64,000 bases of DNA, from the NCBI GenBank assembly GCA_045614025.1, contig JAZLCE010000017.1, forward strand, positions 1-64,000. The letters are read 5' to 3'. Positions within the stretch are counted from its first letter, which is position 1. Every line of letters starts with the position of its first letter. Below the pieces are notes generated by a model, which saw only the letters and a list, made by a program, of their open reading frames with translations, ran no database searches and was not told the origin of the DNA. Source of the DNA: RGIG4140 sp045614025 (GTDB taxonomy: Bacteria; Pseudomonadota; Alphaproteobacteria; CAAHEQ01; UBA3637). Both the position numbers and the translations under genes were made by a program. This document shows positions 43,351 to 51,712 of this stretch, in pieces.

Positions 43351-45276
43351 ATGATAGAAATTAAATTACCAGATGATTCCAAACTAATGATGGAATCTGG
43401 CGTTTCAGGGTTAGATATTGCAAAACAAATCAGCGAAGGCTTGGCTAAAAATGCCGTTGCCGTTCGGGTGAATAATGAATTAACAGATCTCACAACACCA
43501 ATCACAACTAATGCATCTGTTTCAATTATTACCACGAAAAATGAAGAAGCTTTGGGGATTTTACGTCATACAACAGCACATGTATTGGCTCATGCGGTTA
43601 CGCGTCTTTACAAGGATGTTCAAGTAACAATTGGTCCTGCTATTGAAAATGGTTTTTACTATGATTTCTTTGGCATTGTGATTAAAGAATCAGATTTGCC
43701 TGCAATTGAAGAGGAAATGAAAAAAATTGTTGCTGCCGATTATGAAATTAAACGCACAGTTGTTTCAAGAGAAGAAGCTGAAAAAGTTTTTGAAGAACGT
43801 GGCGAAAAGTATAAACTTGAAATTTTGCGTGATATGCCTGAAGAAATTAAAGAAGTTTCTTTATATACGCAAGATGATTATGTTGAATTATGCAGAGGTC
43901 CACATTTATCTAGCACGGGAAAGGTTGGAACTGCATTTAAATTAACAAAAGTTTCCGCATCATATTGGCGCGGTGATGCAACAAAAGAATCTTTGCAACG
44001 TGTATATGGAACGGCATTCTTTAATGAAAAAGACTTGAAAAATTATTTCACAATGTTAGAAGAAGCTGAAAAAAGAGATCATAGAAAACTTGGTAAAGAA
44101 ATGGATTTTTTCCATTTTGAAGAATATGCTCCAGGGGATGTTTTTTGGCATCCAAGAGGTTGGACTTTCTTCCAAACTTTGATTGATTACATGCGTAAAA
44201 GACAAAGAGAAGTTGGTTATGTTGAAGTGAATACTCCACAATTAATGAACCGTGTTCTTTGGGAAACATCAGGTCACTGGGATTGGTATCAAGAAAATAT
44301 GTATACAACTGAAATTGAAGGTAAAGCCTTTGCCTTGAAACCAATGAACTGTCCAGGTGGGATGTTGATCTTTAAACAAGGGATTACAAGCTATCGTGAT
44401 TTACCTCAATATATTGGTGAATTTGGTCGTGTGCATCGTAATGAAGCATCTGGTGCCATTCATGGATTGATGCGTGTGCGTGCATTTACGCAAGATGATG
44501 CGCATATTTTCTGTACACCAGAGCAATTGAAAGAAGAATTGCAAAAAGTTGTCCGCTTGATGCTCAGTATTTATAAAGATTTTGGTTTGACGGATATGTC
44601 TATTAAATTATCAACAAGACCAAAAGAACGTATTGGTTCAGATGAAATTTGGGATATGCTTGAAAATTCATTGGCTGAAGCATTAACGGATATGGGATAT
44701 TCTTATACAATTAATCCAGGTGATGGTGCTTTCTATGGTCCAAAACTTGACTTTAAGATGAGAGATGCTTTGGGTCGTGAATGGCAATTGGGTACATTGC
44801 AAGCGGATTTAAATTTGCCAGAACGTTTTGATGTTTCTTATATTGGTGAAGATGGTGAAAAACATCGTCCAATTATGTTGCACAGAGCTTTATTTGGATC
44901 TTTAGAACGTTTTGCTGGTGTTTTCCTTGAAATTTCTGGTGGCCATTTACCATTCTGGTTGGCTCCTGTTCAAATTATGGTTATGCCAGTTACAAATGAT
45001 CAAGATGAATATGCTAAAAAGGTTGCTCGTAAATTAAATGTTGCAGGTATTAAAGCAGAAACAGATTTGCGTAGCGAAAAAGTTGGATATAAAATCAGAG
45101 AACATTCTTTGAAGAAAATTCCAGTTATTCTTGTTGTTGGTAAAAAAGAAGCAGAAGAAGAAACTGTTACTATTCGTCGTTTAGGATCTCAAGCTCAAGA
45201 AGTTAAATCTTTACAAGAGGCTATTAAAGATTTTAAAATTGAAGCAAGATATCCAAGCCTTGAATATGAAGATTAA
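43351..45276 (+). CDS. thrS: Threonyl-tRNA synthetase
   Basis: 641 residues with AGAGG upstream. Domains in order: N-terminal TGS (about 1-60), editing domain with HTTAHVLAHAV (about 72-82), class II catalytic core with the zinc-site region MNCPGGM, motif 2 RVHRNEASG and motif 3 MLHRALFGSLERF, and a C-terminal anticodon-binding domain from about 540. It charges tRNA-Thr and hydrolyses Ser-tRNA-Thr. Confidence 0.97.
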   Translation: MIEIKLPDDSKLMMESGVSGLDIAKQISEGLAKNAVAVRVNNELTDLTTPITTNASVSIITTKNEEALGILRHTTAHVLAHAVTRLYKDVQVTIGPAIENGFYYDFFGIVIKESDLPAIEEEMKKIVAADYEIKRTVVSREEAEKVFEERGEKYKLEILRDMPEEIKEVSLYTQDDYVELCRGPHLSSTGKVGTAFKLTKVSASYWRGDATKESLQRVYGTAFFNEKDLKNYFTMLEEAEKRDHRKLGKEMDFFHFEEYAPGDVFWHPRGWTFFQTLIDYMRKRQREVGYVEVNTPQLMNRVLWETSGHWDWYQENMYTTEIEGKAFALKPMNCPGGMLIFKQGITSYRDLPQYIGEFGRVHRNEASGAIHGLMRVRAFTQDDAHIFCTPEQLKEELQKVVRLMLSIYKDFGLTDMSIKLSTRPKERIGSDEIWDMLENSLAEALTDMGYSYTINPGDGAFYGPKLDFKMRDALGREWQLGTLQADLNLPERFDVSYIGEDGEKHRPIMLHRALFGSLERFAGVFLEISGGHLPFWLAPVQIMVMPVTNDQDEYAKKVARKLNVAGIKAETDLRSEKVGYKIREHSLKKIPVILVVGKKEAEEETVTIRRLGSQAQEVKSLQEAIKDFKIEARYPSLEYED

Positions 45277-45288
45277 TTCTTAAAATAA

Positions 45289-45322
45289 AAAAAAGAGCGT
45301 TTAGTTTAAACGCTCTTTTTTG
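45289..45322 (+). terminator. Terminator of thrS
   Basis: AAAAGAGCGTTTA-GTT-TAAACGCTCTTTT followed by T residues. Confidence 0.93.
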
Positions 45323-45380
45323 TTGCAATTTTTTTTTATGTTGATTACAAATGATATAGATTATTATAATGGGAGTTAAA

Positions 45381-46451
45381 ATGATTTTAAAAAAGAAAAT
45401 AATTTGTGTCATTGCTGCATTAATTTTTGTTATTGCAGGGAGTTTAGGTGGGTATTGTTTTTTTAAACGTCCTTATTTTTCAGTTATTGTTTGTTCATAT
45501 AATTATGGTCATTTTTTGCCACAGACAATTGAGTCTATTTTAGATTCTTCATATCAAAATTTTGAATTAATTGTTGTGAATGATGGCTCAACAGATAAAA
45601 CATCTGAAATTTTAAATAAGTATAGAAATCATAAAAAAATAACAATCATTGAACATGAAAATCAGGGACTTTCCTTATCAAGAAATAAGGCAATGAAAAT
45701 TGCTAAAGGTAAATATTTTTGGTTTGTAGATGCGGATGATTGGATTGATGTTGATGCATTAAAACACTTATATGAAAAAACAAAAGAAACTTCTCCAGAT
45801 CTTGTTTCTTTTTATACCAGTAATGTGAATGCAGATGGGATGTTTTTAGGGATGGGTGGTTATGATATGTTGCCATCTAAACTTGAAAATAATCCTGATA
45901 AAATTTTCACGATTGAAGATTTAAGCGTGGGTGATTTAATGGGATATCCTGTAACGAGCGGCAAGCAAATTTATAGAAGAGAGTTCACCTTAGAAAATGG
46001 GATTGATTTTCCAGCCAGAACGTTGTTTGAAGATGATGTTTTCTTTTCGCATCATATCTTTGCTGGTGCTCGTATTTCACCTTTGCCAATGGTGCTTTAT
46101 TATAAACGTTCACATGGCAATGCGATTACTGCAGATAAACCAAAGCATTATGATTCATATATTAGAATTTGTCAGTATATATGGGAAAGAACGCACAGAT
46201 ATCCACAACATGAGCAAAAAGCAACTGATTTTTCAAATGTCTATATAAATGGAATTGTTCCTCGTTGGAATTGGTTGTCATCTGAAAGAAAATATAAATT
46301 TTATCCAGAGCTTTTAAAATGGAAAGAATTTCTTAAAAAACAACCAGATAATGATTTTTGGAACGAAAAGAGAGCGCATTTTGATCGCTTTTTAAATTCA
46401 GATGAAATTTTAAAATATAAACCAAATAATGAAGAAAAAACTGGTCAGTAA
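45381..46451 (+). CDS. Membrane-anchored GT2 glycosyltransferase
   Basis: 356 residues from the ATG at 45381; an ATG at 45369 overlaps the GGGAG ribosome site. One membrane helix (about 7-28) is followed by a GT-A domain: FSVIVCSYNYGHFLPQTIES, the VVNDGSTD nucleotide-sugar motif, the metal-binding WFVDADDW, and a late FEDDVFFSHH matching the ED acid/base region. It probably adds a sugar to a surface polysaccharide or protein; donor and acceptor are unknown. No other glycan gene adjoins it. Its stop codon lies in the loop of its terminator. Confidence 0.88.
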   Translation: MILKKKIICVIAALIFVIAGSLGGYCFFKRPYFSVIVCSYNYGHFLPQTIESILDSSYQNFELIVVNDGSTDKTSEILNKYRNHKKITIIEHENQGLSLSRNKAMKIAKGKYFWFVDADDWIDVDALKHLYEKTKETSPDLVSFYTSNVNADGMFLGMGGYDMLPSKLENNPDKIFTIEDLSVGDLMGYPVTSGKQIYRREFTLENGIDFPARTLFEDDVFFSHHIFAGARISPLPMVLYYKRSHGNAITADKPKHYDSYIRICQYIWERTHRYPQHEQKATDFSNVYINGIVPRWNWLSSERKYKFYPELLKWKEFLKKQPDNDFWNEKRAHFDRFLNSDEILKYKPNNEEKTGQ

Positions 46452-46463
46452 GACCAGTTTTTT
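46436..46463 (+). terminator. Terminator overlapping the GT2 stop codon
   Basis: AAAACTGGTC and GACCAGTTTT arms with the TAA stop in the loop, then T residues. Confidence 0.9.
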
Positions 46464-46481
46464 TTATTCCATTTTCTTTTG

Positions 46482-46547
46482 TTGACAAGAATTAATGGAT
46501 AATATATTATATGTAAAAATCAAAAAACAGCATTAAGGGATAATATA
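46482..46547 (+). promoter_or_regulatory. Promoter and likely operators of hipBA
   Basis: TTGACA (46482-46487), a 17-base spacer and TATTAT (46505-46510). The perfect palindrome ATAATATATTAT (46499-46510) covers the -10. GGATAATATA occurs at 46497-46506 and again at 46538-46547, 41 bases apart, which is close to four helical turns. This suits repression by a HipB dimer at two sites. Confidence 0.6.
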
Positions 46548-46850
46548 ATGACAATTCTTTTGAAAACTCCAACAGAAGTGATGAAAGATGTTGCTTCGCG
46601 CGTCAAATCAAAGCGTTTGGCTCTTAATTTAACACAGGAAGGTATTTCGCTGCGTTCTGGTGTGAGCTTGGGATCTTTAAAGCGTTTTGAATCAACAGGC
46701 CAAATTTCATTAGAATCTTTATTAAAGCTTGCTCATGCAGTTAATTCGCTTTCAGATTTTGAAGACTTATTTCAAACTGATATAAGTCAGGTAAGTTTAT
46801 TTAACCAAAAATCAGACAATAAAGTTCGTCAAAGAGGAAAATTAAAATAA
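46548..46850 (+). CDS. HipB-like antitoxin, HTH_XRE repressor
   Basis: 100 residues with a helix-turn-helix at about 17-70 (RLALNLTQEGISLRSGVSLG). HipB proteins bind and hold HipA in an inactive state and repress the shared promoter. The hipA-like gene starts 12 bases after the stop, and candidate operators overlap the promoter, so autoregulation is likely. Confidence 0.88.
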   Translation: MTILLKTPTEVMKDVASRVKSKRLALNLTQEGISLRSGVSLGSLKRFESTGQISLESLLKLAHAVNSLSDFEDLFQTDISQVSLFNQKSDNKVRQRGKLK

Positions 46851-46862
46851 AAAAGAGGGAAC

Positions 46863-48050
46863 ATGCGCTTAAATGTTTATTTGAATGCTTATCAAAAAAG
46901 GAATTTTATTGGTGTTTTGGAGGGGAAAGATAAAATTTTATTTGAGTATGCCTCTTCTTTTATAAAAACGGGAATTAATTTATCCCCTTTTATGTTGCCT
47001 TTAAAGGAGGGTGTTTTTTATGATAAAAAACAAACATTTGATGGTTTATTTGGCCTATTTAATGATTCGCTTCCTGATGGGTGGGGCTGTTTGTTGTTAG
47101 ATAGATATTTGCAAAAGCAAGGTCTTTCATATTATGATATCACGCCATTACATCGTCTTTCAATTGTGGGGAAAGAAAGTTTAGGTGCGCTTGAATATGA
47201 ACCGCAAGAATCGAATGATGAAGTTAAAATTGAAGAAATTGAATTAGATGAGCTTTCTTTGGGAGCGCATCAGATTTTAGAAGGAGCGAGTTCTGATTTG
47301 TTGGATCATTTAAAGTCCTTAAATGGCTCAACAGCAGGAGCAAGACCAAAAATTACAGCACAAGTTTCTGATGATTTTAAAATTATTCGAAGTGGAAGAA
47401 CATATCAAAAAGGTTTTTCTCCTTGGATTATTAAATTTTCTTCTGACACGGATGAGCGAAATTTAGGGGCATTAGAATATATTTATTCATTAATGGCAAA
47501 AAAAGCCGGTGTTGAAATGCCTGAAACATATTTATTCCCTTCAAAAAATTCAGCAGGGCATTTTGCAACAAAGCGCTTTGATAGAGAGGGAAAAAATAAA
47601 ATTCATATTCATAGTGCTTGTGGTCTTTTGCATGCATCACATCGCATTCCAACGTTAGATTATGAAAATTTAATTCGATTAACCAGTCATTTAACTCATG
47701 ATACAAGAGAAGTTGAAAAAATGGTCCGATTAATGTTTTTTAATGTTAAAGCTGGTAATAAGGATGATCATACAAAAAATTTTGCTTATATGATGACGAA
47801 AAATTATGAATGGAAAATGACTCCTGCTTTTGATATTACTCCCTCAAATGGGATTAACGGAGAACAAACAGCTATGGTAAATGGAAAGGGAAGAAAAATT
47901 TTAAATGAAGATTTAATTGAAACGGCTAAAATATCGGGATTGCCATTGCAAAAAATAAAGCAAATACTTTCTGAAGTTGAAGAGGCTCTTTCTTTTTATC
48001 CTTTGCTTTTAAAAGAGTTTTTAGGTTATTCTGTTTTTCATTTAAAGTAA
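46863..48050 (+). CDS. HipA-like Ser/Thr kinase toxin
   Basis: 395 residues, with an N-terminal HipA subdomain (about 1-110) and the kinase C-terminal domain. GSTAGARPK (155-163) is the conserved Gly-rich loop, KFSSDT (191-196) holds the ATP lysine region, NKDDHTKNF (299-307) is the catalytic loop and FDITPS (323-328) the metal-binding DxD-like segment. All the expected active residues are present, so it appears functional. E. coli HipA phosphorylates glutamyl-tRNA synthetase and causes growth arrest; other members have other targets. Confidence 0.88.
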   Translation: MRLNVYLNAYQKRNFIGVLEGKDKILFEYASSFIKTGINLSPFMLPLKEGVFYDKKQTFDGLFGLFNDSLPDGWGCLLLDRYLQKQGLSYYDITPLHRLSIVGKESLGALEYEPQESNDEVKIEEIELDELSLGAHQILEGASSDLLDHLKSLNGSTAGARPKITAQVSDDFKIIRSGRTYQKGFSPWIIKFSSDTDERNLGALEYIYSLMAKKAGVEMPETYLFPSKNSAGHFATKRFDREGKNKIHIHSACGLLHASHRIPTLDYENLIRLTSHLTHDTREVEKMVRLMFFNVKAGNKDDHTKNFAYMMTKNYEWKMTPAFDITPSNGINGEQTAMVNGKGRKILNEDLIETAKISGLPLQKIKQILSEVEEALSFYPLLLKEFLGYSVFHLK

Positions 48051-48052
48051 TA

Positions 48053-48080
48053 AAAAAGCGGCTCAAAATGAACCGCTTTT
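48053..48080. terminator. Terminator between hipA and ppiA-like gene
   Basis: AAAAAGCGGCTC and GAACCGCTTTT arms at a convergent junction. Confidence 0.85.
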
Positions 48081-48096
48081 CTCTTTATTTGTTTTG

Positions 48097-48639
48097 TTAT
48101 TTATCTGCATCTGCGGCTACTTGCATTTTAACGATAATGTCTGGATTTGAAACAGCACCATTATTTGCACTTGTGCCAGCTTTAATCATATCAACAAATT
48201 CCATGCCAGAAGTCACTTGACCGAAAACTGTGTATTGGCCATCCAAGAAACCAGCGTCATCAAAACAGATGAAAAATTGGCTATCAGCACTGTTTGGATC
48301 CATAGCTCTTGCCATTGAAACAGTTCCTCTACCATGGTGTTTTGAGTTAAATTCAGCTTTTAATTTTTTGCCAGAACCACCCATTCCAGTTCCTGTTGGA
48401 TCTCCTGTTTGAGCCATAAATCCTGGGATAACGCGATGGAATTTAACGCCATTATAAAATCCTTCGCGTGTAAGTTCTTTAATTCTTGCAACATGGTTTG
48501 GCGCTACATCAGGGTATAATTCGATTGTAACGCGACCATTTTCTGTATCTAAATAGAGTGTATTTTCTTTATCCATAGCTTTTGCTCCTGTTGTTGTGAG
48601 TAATAACCCTGCAATGAGGGAAAGTATCCATTTTTTCAT
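48097..48639 (-). CDS. Periplasmic cyclophilin peptidyl-prolyl isomerase
   Basis: 180 residues with a signal peptide (about 1-21, ending TGAKA). The cyclophilin core includes FHRVIPGFMAQTGDPTGTG, then SMARAMDPNSADSQFFICF and a late YTVFGQVTSGMEFVD. The active-site Arg (FHRV), Phe and Gln (MAQ) are present. It speeds proline isomerisation in proteins folding in the periplasm. Single-gene unit. Confidence 0.92.
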   Translation of the reverse strand: MKKWILSLIAGLLLTTTGAKAMDKENTLYLDTENGRVTIELYPDVAPNHVARIKELTREGFYNGVKFHRVIPGFMAQTGDPTGTGMGGSGKKLKAEFNSKHHGRGTVSMARAMDPNSADSQFFICFDDAGFLDGQYTVFGQVTSGMEFVDMIKAGTSANNGAVSNPDIIVKMQVAADADK

Positions 48640-48712
48640 ATTTCTGTCCTTTCCGTTATAAAAAATAACTGACTTTGATTAAAATATAAAAAAAAGAGTT
48701 TGTCAAAAGATT

Positions 48713-49399
48713 TTATAATTCCTTTAACATTTCTTCCGTTAAATAAATATCATTCATATCATTGATGTCAATGCAGTATTTAGAATCAACTTCAAATCCA
48801 TAGGGGATATCATTCAAACTTGTTTCTGAAGAAAGGAGCTCTGTTTTGCTTAAATAGAGCATGCCATTCACATAAACTGCTTTTGGCATATCTTGACGGC
48901 GAACGGTTGATTGTTGTGTTAAAACATTTGTAAGGGCCTCTTCTTTTTGCCAACGAACTAAGATAGGATTATATTTCACTTGATGAACTGAAAGCATTTG
49001 ATTTAAATTTTTATCAATGCATTCTTTAATAATCCCATCAATATGAAAAGGTTGTCTTAATGGTGAGGTTGGTTGAAGTTGTAAAATATAATCAAAATGT
49101 TTTCCTTGTTTTTTTAATTCTTCAATTGCGTGAATAATACAGTCGATTGATTTTGATGTGTCTAAAGCTAATTCTTGGGGCCTGTCAATTACATTACAGC
49201 CGTTTTCTAAACAACAGTTTTTAATGTTTTCACCATCTGTTGAGCAATAAATGGCATCTACATAAGAACTCATCTTTGCGGCATCAATTGTGTAATTGAT
49301 CAATGGTTTCCCATTAATTGGATAAATGTTTTTATCTTTAATCCCCTTTGAACCAGCTCTTGCTGTAATGATTGCGCAAATAGATTTGTTTTGATACAT
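48713..49399 (-). CDS. CMP-nonulosonate/CMP-KDO-type cytidylyltransferase
   Basis: 228 residues. The N-terminal IITARAGSKGIKDKNI (about 9-24) is the CTP-binding signature of acylneuraminate cytidylyltransferases (NeuA, LegF, PseF). Later LQLQPTSPLRQ and the QQSTVRRQDMP region are typical. It activates a nonulosonic acid such as sialic, legionaminic or pseudaminic acid. No synthase, epimerase or transferase for such a sugar adjoins it. The MFS gene ends 18 bases upstream in the same direction. Confidence 0.85.
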   Translation of the reverse strand: MYQNKSICAIITARAGSKGIKDKNIYPINGKPLINYTIDAAKMSSYVDAIYCSTDGENIKNCCLENGCNVIDRPQELALDTSKSIDCIIHAIEELKKQGKHFDYILQLQPTSPLRQPFHIDGIIKECIDKNLNQMLSVHQVKYNPILVRWQKEEALTNVLTQQSTVRRQDMPKAVYVNGMLYLSKTELLSSETSLNDIPYGFEVDSKYCIDINDMNDIYLTEEMLKEL

Positions 49400-49417
49400 G
49401 CAAGCTCCTTTCTTTTT

Positions 49418-50698
49418 TTAAGCGCATTTTTTAACTTGTTTTAATAAATAAATTGATAATAGACAAAGTATAATCGTTGAAGTATAAAATAAATTCCACT
49501 GAAAAACGGTTTTGTTTGTTATGGTTAAGATATCAGCAAATTTGCTGAACCAATTTAGAGATAACCCTGCAATAATTGAACCCAGAGCTGCCGCAAATGA
49601 TTTAAATACAGAGTTAACAGATAAATAAACTGAAGACATGTTTTGGGGCATATAGAGTAAAGATGTGTTATTAATTCCAAGAGCCAAGGCGGCGGTTGAA
49701 ATTCCCAAAAGGATGTTAACAAATATTAGAGTGCCTAGTAATGCCAAACCTGTTATTGAATAAATATTTAATCCCATAAAAATAAGAGTGCATAAAATAA
49801 AGATAGGGATAGAAGCAATTAAAATTTTTTCTGGACCTTTTCTATCACTCATTTTTCCCCATTTTTTAACAATAAAGGTGTAAACAATCCATTGTAAAAG
49901 AGTTAAGGCGATAATTGTTGACATTTCAACATTTAAGTTTTTGAGCATAAAAACAGTTAAAAAGGGTGTAATGAAGTTGATTGAAAAGTTTAATACACTT
50001 AAGGCGGTTAATAATTTTGAAAATGGCTTATTTTGAAAGGTGTGCGTCACTTTTTTAATAAATGGGATATCTTTTTTAGTTGGGATTTTTTTATCTTCAA
50101 TATGAAAAAAAGTGCATGCACCATAAATGCTAATTAAAAAAGCTAAAAAGATTAAAAAAGCATAAGAGTAAAGTTCACCATTTTGATAGGGTTTAGCAAT
50201 TTTTATTAGATAGAATGCAAAAATAAAGCAAATTATTTTTGCAATCATCATCCACTTAAATCGGTGAGAGAAAAATCTACCCATCATACGTGAAGGAATA
50301 AGTTCCTTCATCCAAGGCATCCAAGCCCCCCCACAAATGGATCCGATTAGATATGAAAATAACAGTGAGATAATTAATACAGGAACCGTCCAACTTGATC
50401 CTTGAAAAAAACAGAGCATGGCTGCAATTAAATAAAAAGGTCGGGCTAAAAATGAAGACCATAGGGCAATTTTTTTTGCTGAAACACCTTTTTCAATTAA
50501 ATATGAAGATAGAATGTGAGCCATGTTTCCAATAAAAGGAATGGCTCCTAAAAATCCAATAGAAAGGTTCCCTGCGCCCAGTAAAAGCGCATAGGCGGTG
50601 AGAGTGTTGCCAACGGCCAAAGAATCCATGGCTGATGTTGCAATTCCCCCTCTAAAAACATAATCTAAAGATTTGTGGAGATGATTGTCTTTAGTCAT
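49418..50698 (-). CDS. MFS transporter, upstream of the cytidylyltransferase
   Basis: 426 residues with about 12 membrane helices and the MFS loop motif WGKMSDRKGPEKIL between helices 8 and 9. GNMAHILSSYLIEKGV resembles a degenerate motif A between helices 2 and 3. Substrate unknown. Co-transcription with the cytidylyltransferase suggests a link with a surface sugar, but generic MFS transporters occur anywhere. Confidence 0.85.
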   Translation of the reverse strand: MTKDNHLHKSLDYVFRGGIATSAMDSLAVGNTLTAYALLLGAGNLSIGFLGAIPFIGNMAHILSSYLIEKGVSAKKIALWSSFLARPFYLIAAMLCFFQGSSWTVPVLIISLLFSYLIGSICGGAWMPWMKELIPSRMMGRFFSHRFKWMMIAKIICFIFAFYLIKIAKPYQNGELYSYAFLIFLAFLISIYGACTFFHIEDKKIPTKKDIPFIKKVTHTFQNKPFSKLLTALSVLNFSINFITPFLTVFMLKNLNVEMSTIIALTLLQWIVYTFIVKKWGKMSDRKGPEKILIASIPIFILCTLIFMGLNIYSITGLALLGTLIFVNILLGISTAALALGINNTSLLYMPQNMSSVYLSVNSVFKSFAAALGSIIAGLSLNWFSKFADILTITNKTVFQWNLFYTSTIILCLLSIYLLKQVKKCA

Positions 50699-50787
50699 TT
50701 ATATTTTTGTATCCCTAATAATTTTATGTATGGAACATGTTTAGCATAAAGAGATTTTTTATGCAACCTGTTGTTATTAATTATTCC

Positions 50788-50816
50788 TTGATTTTTTGCT
50801 AATTTTTAAGTATCCT
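50788..50816 (+). promoter_or_regulatory. Promoter of prmA-pepP-smpB
   Basis: TTGATT (50788-50793), a 17-base spacer and TATCCT (50811-50816). Confidence 0.6.
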
Positions 50817-50841
50817 TTATCCATTAAAAGAAAGGAAAATA

Positions 50842-51711
50842 ATGACTGAAACATTAAATTATGATTTTAAAATTTTGCTTGATCCTAAACATGTTCCTAT
50901 TTTTGAAGATGTTTTATCGGAAATTGCGGCAGCAGTACTCACAGTGATGATTGAAAAAGGTGAAAATAAAGGGTTGTGGGAGTTGCAAGCAATTTTTGAA
51001 GGAAAGCCAGATGAAGGGGAAGTTTTGGGTGCTATTCAAAGAGCATCAGATATCCTTCAAATCAAAGTTCCTGCTGTTAAAATTGAAGCAATGGAAAATA
51101 AAAATTGGCTTTTGGAATGTTATCAAAGTTTTAAACCAATCACAATTGGTAAATATTTTATTTATGGTTCGCATATTGACGAAGTGCCAAGTGATAAGAT
51201 TTCTCTTCAAATTGATGCTGCAACAGCTTTTGGTACAGGGGAACATCAAACAACTCATGGGTGTTTAGAAGCTTTAAATGAACTTGATTTTGTTCCACAA
51301 AAAGTGATTGATGTGGGATGTGGATCTGGTATTTTATCAATGGCTTATGCAAAAACATTTAATAAAAAAGTTGATGCTGTTGATATTGACCCAGAATCTG
51401 TTCGTGTGGCAACTCAAAATGCTTCTATTAATGGATTAGATGGTTTAATGAGGGTTTGGCATAGTAATGGATATGAACAAGTTCAAGATAAATATGATTT
51501 AGTGTTATGCAATATCTTAGCTCGCCCATTAATGGATATGGCTGCGGATTTAAAAGATCATTTAAATGAGGGCGGTGTTGCTATTTTATCTGGGTTTTTG
51601 AATCGTCAAGAACGTTGGGTATTAAAAGCACATACAGATATCGGTTTTAAACTTTTAAAACGTTATCGGATAAATGGATGGAGCACATTAGTTATTCAAA
51701 AAGGCGAATAA
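50842..51711 (+). CDS. prmA: Ribosomal protein L11 methyltransferase
   Basis: 289 residues. The N-terminal substrate domain is followed by a SAM-binding fold with VIDVGCGSGILSMA (about 155-168) and LCNILARPL in the NPPY position. AFGTGEHQTT just before is diagnostic for PrmA. It trimethylates lysines and the N-terminus of L11. First gene of a three-gene unit; the next ATG is 2 bases after the stop. Confidence 0.94.
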   Translation: MTETLNYDFKILLDPKHVPIFEDVLSEIAAAVLTVMIEKGENKGLWELQAIFEGKPDEGEVLGAIQRASDILQIKVPAVKIEAMENKNWLLECYQSFKPITIGKYFIYGSHIDEVPSDKISLQIDAATAFGTGEHQTTHGCLEALNELDFVPQKVIDVGCGSGILSMAYAKTFNKKVDAVDIDPESVRVATQNASINGLDGLMRVWHSNGYEQVQDKYDLVLCNILARPLMDMAADLKDHLNEGGVAILSGFLNRQERWVLKAHTDIGFKLLKRYRINGWSTLVIQKGE

Positions 51712-51712
51712 A

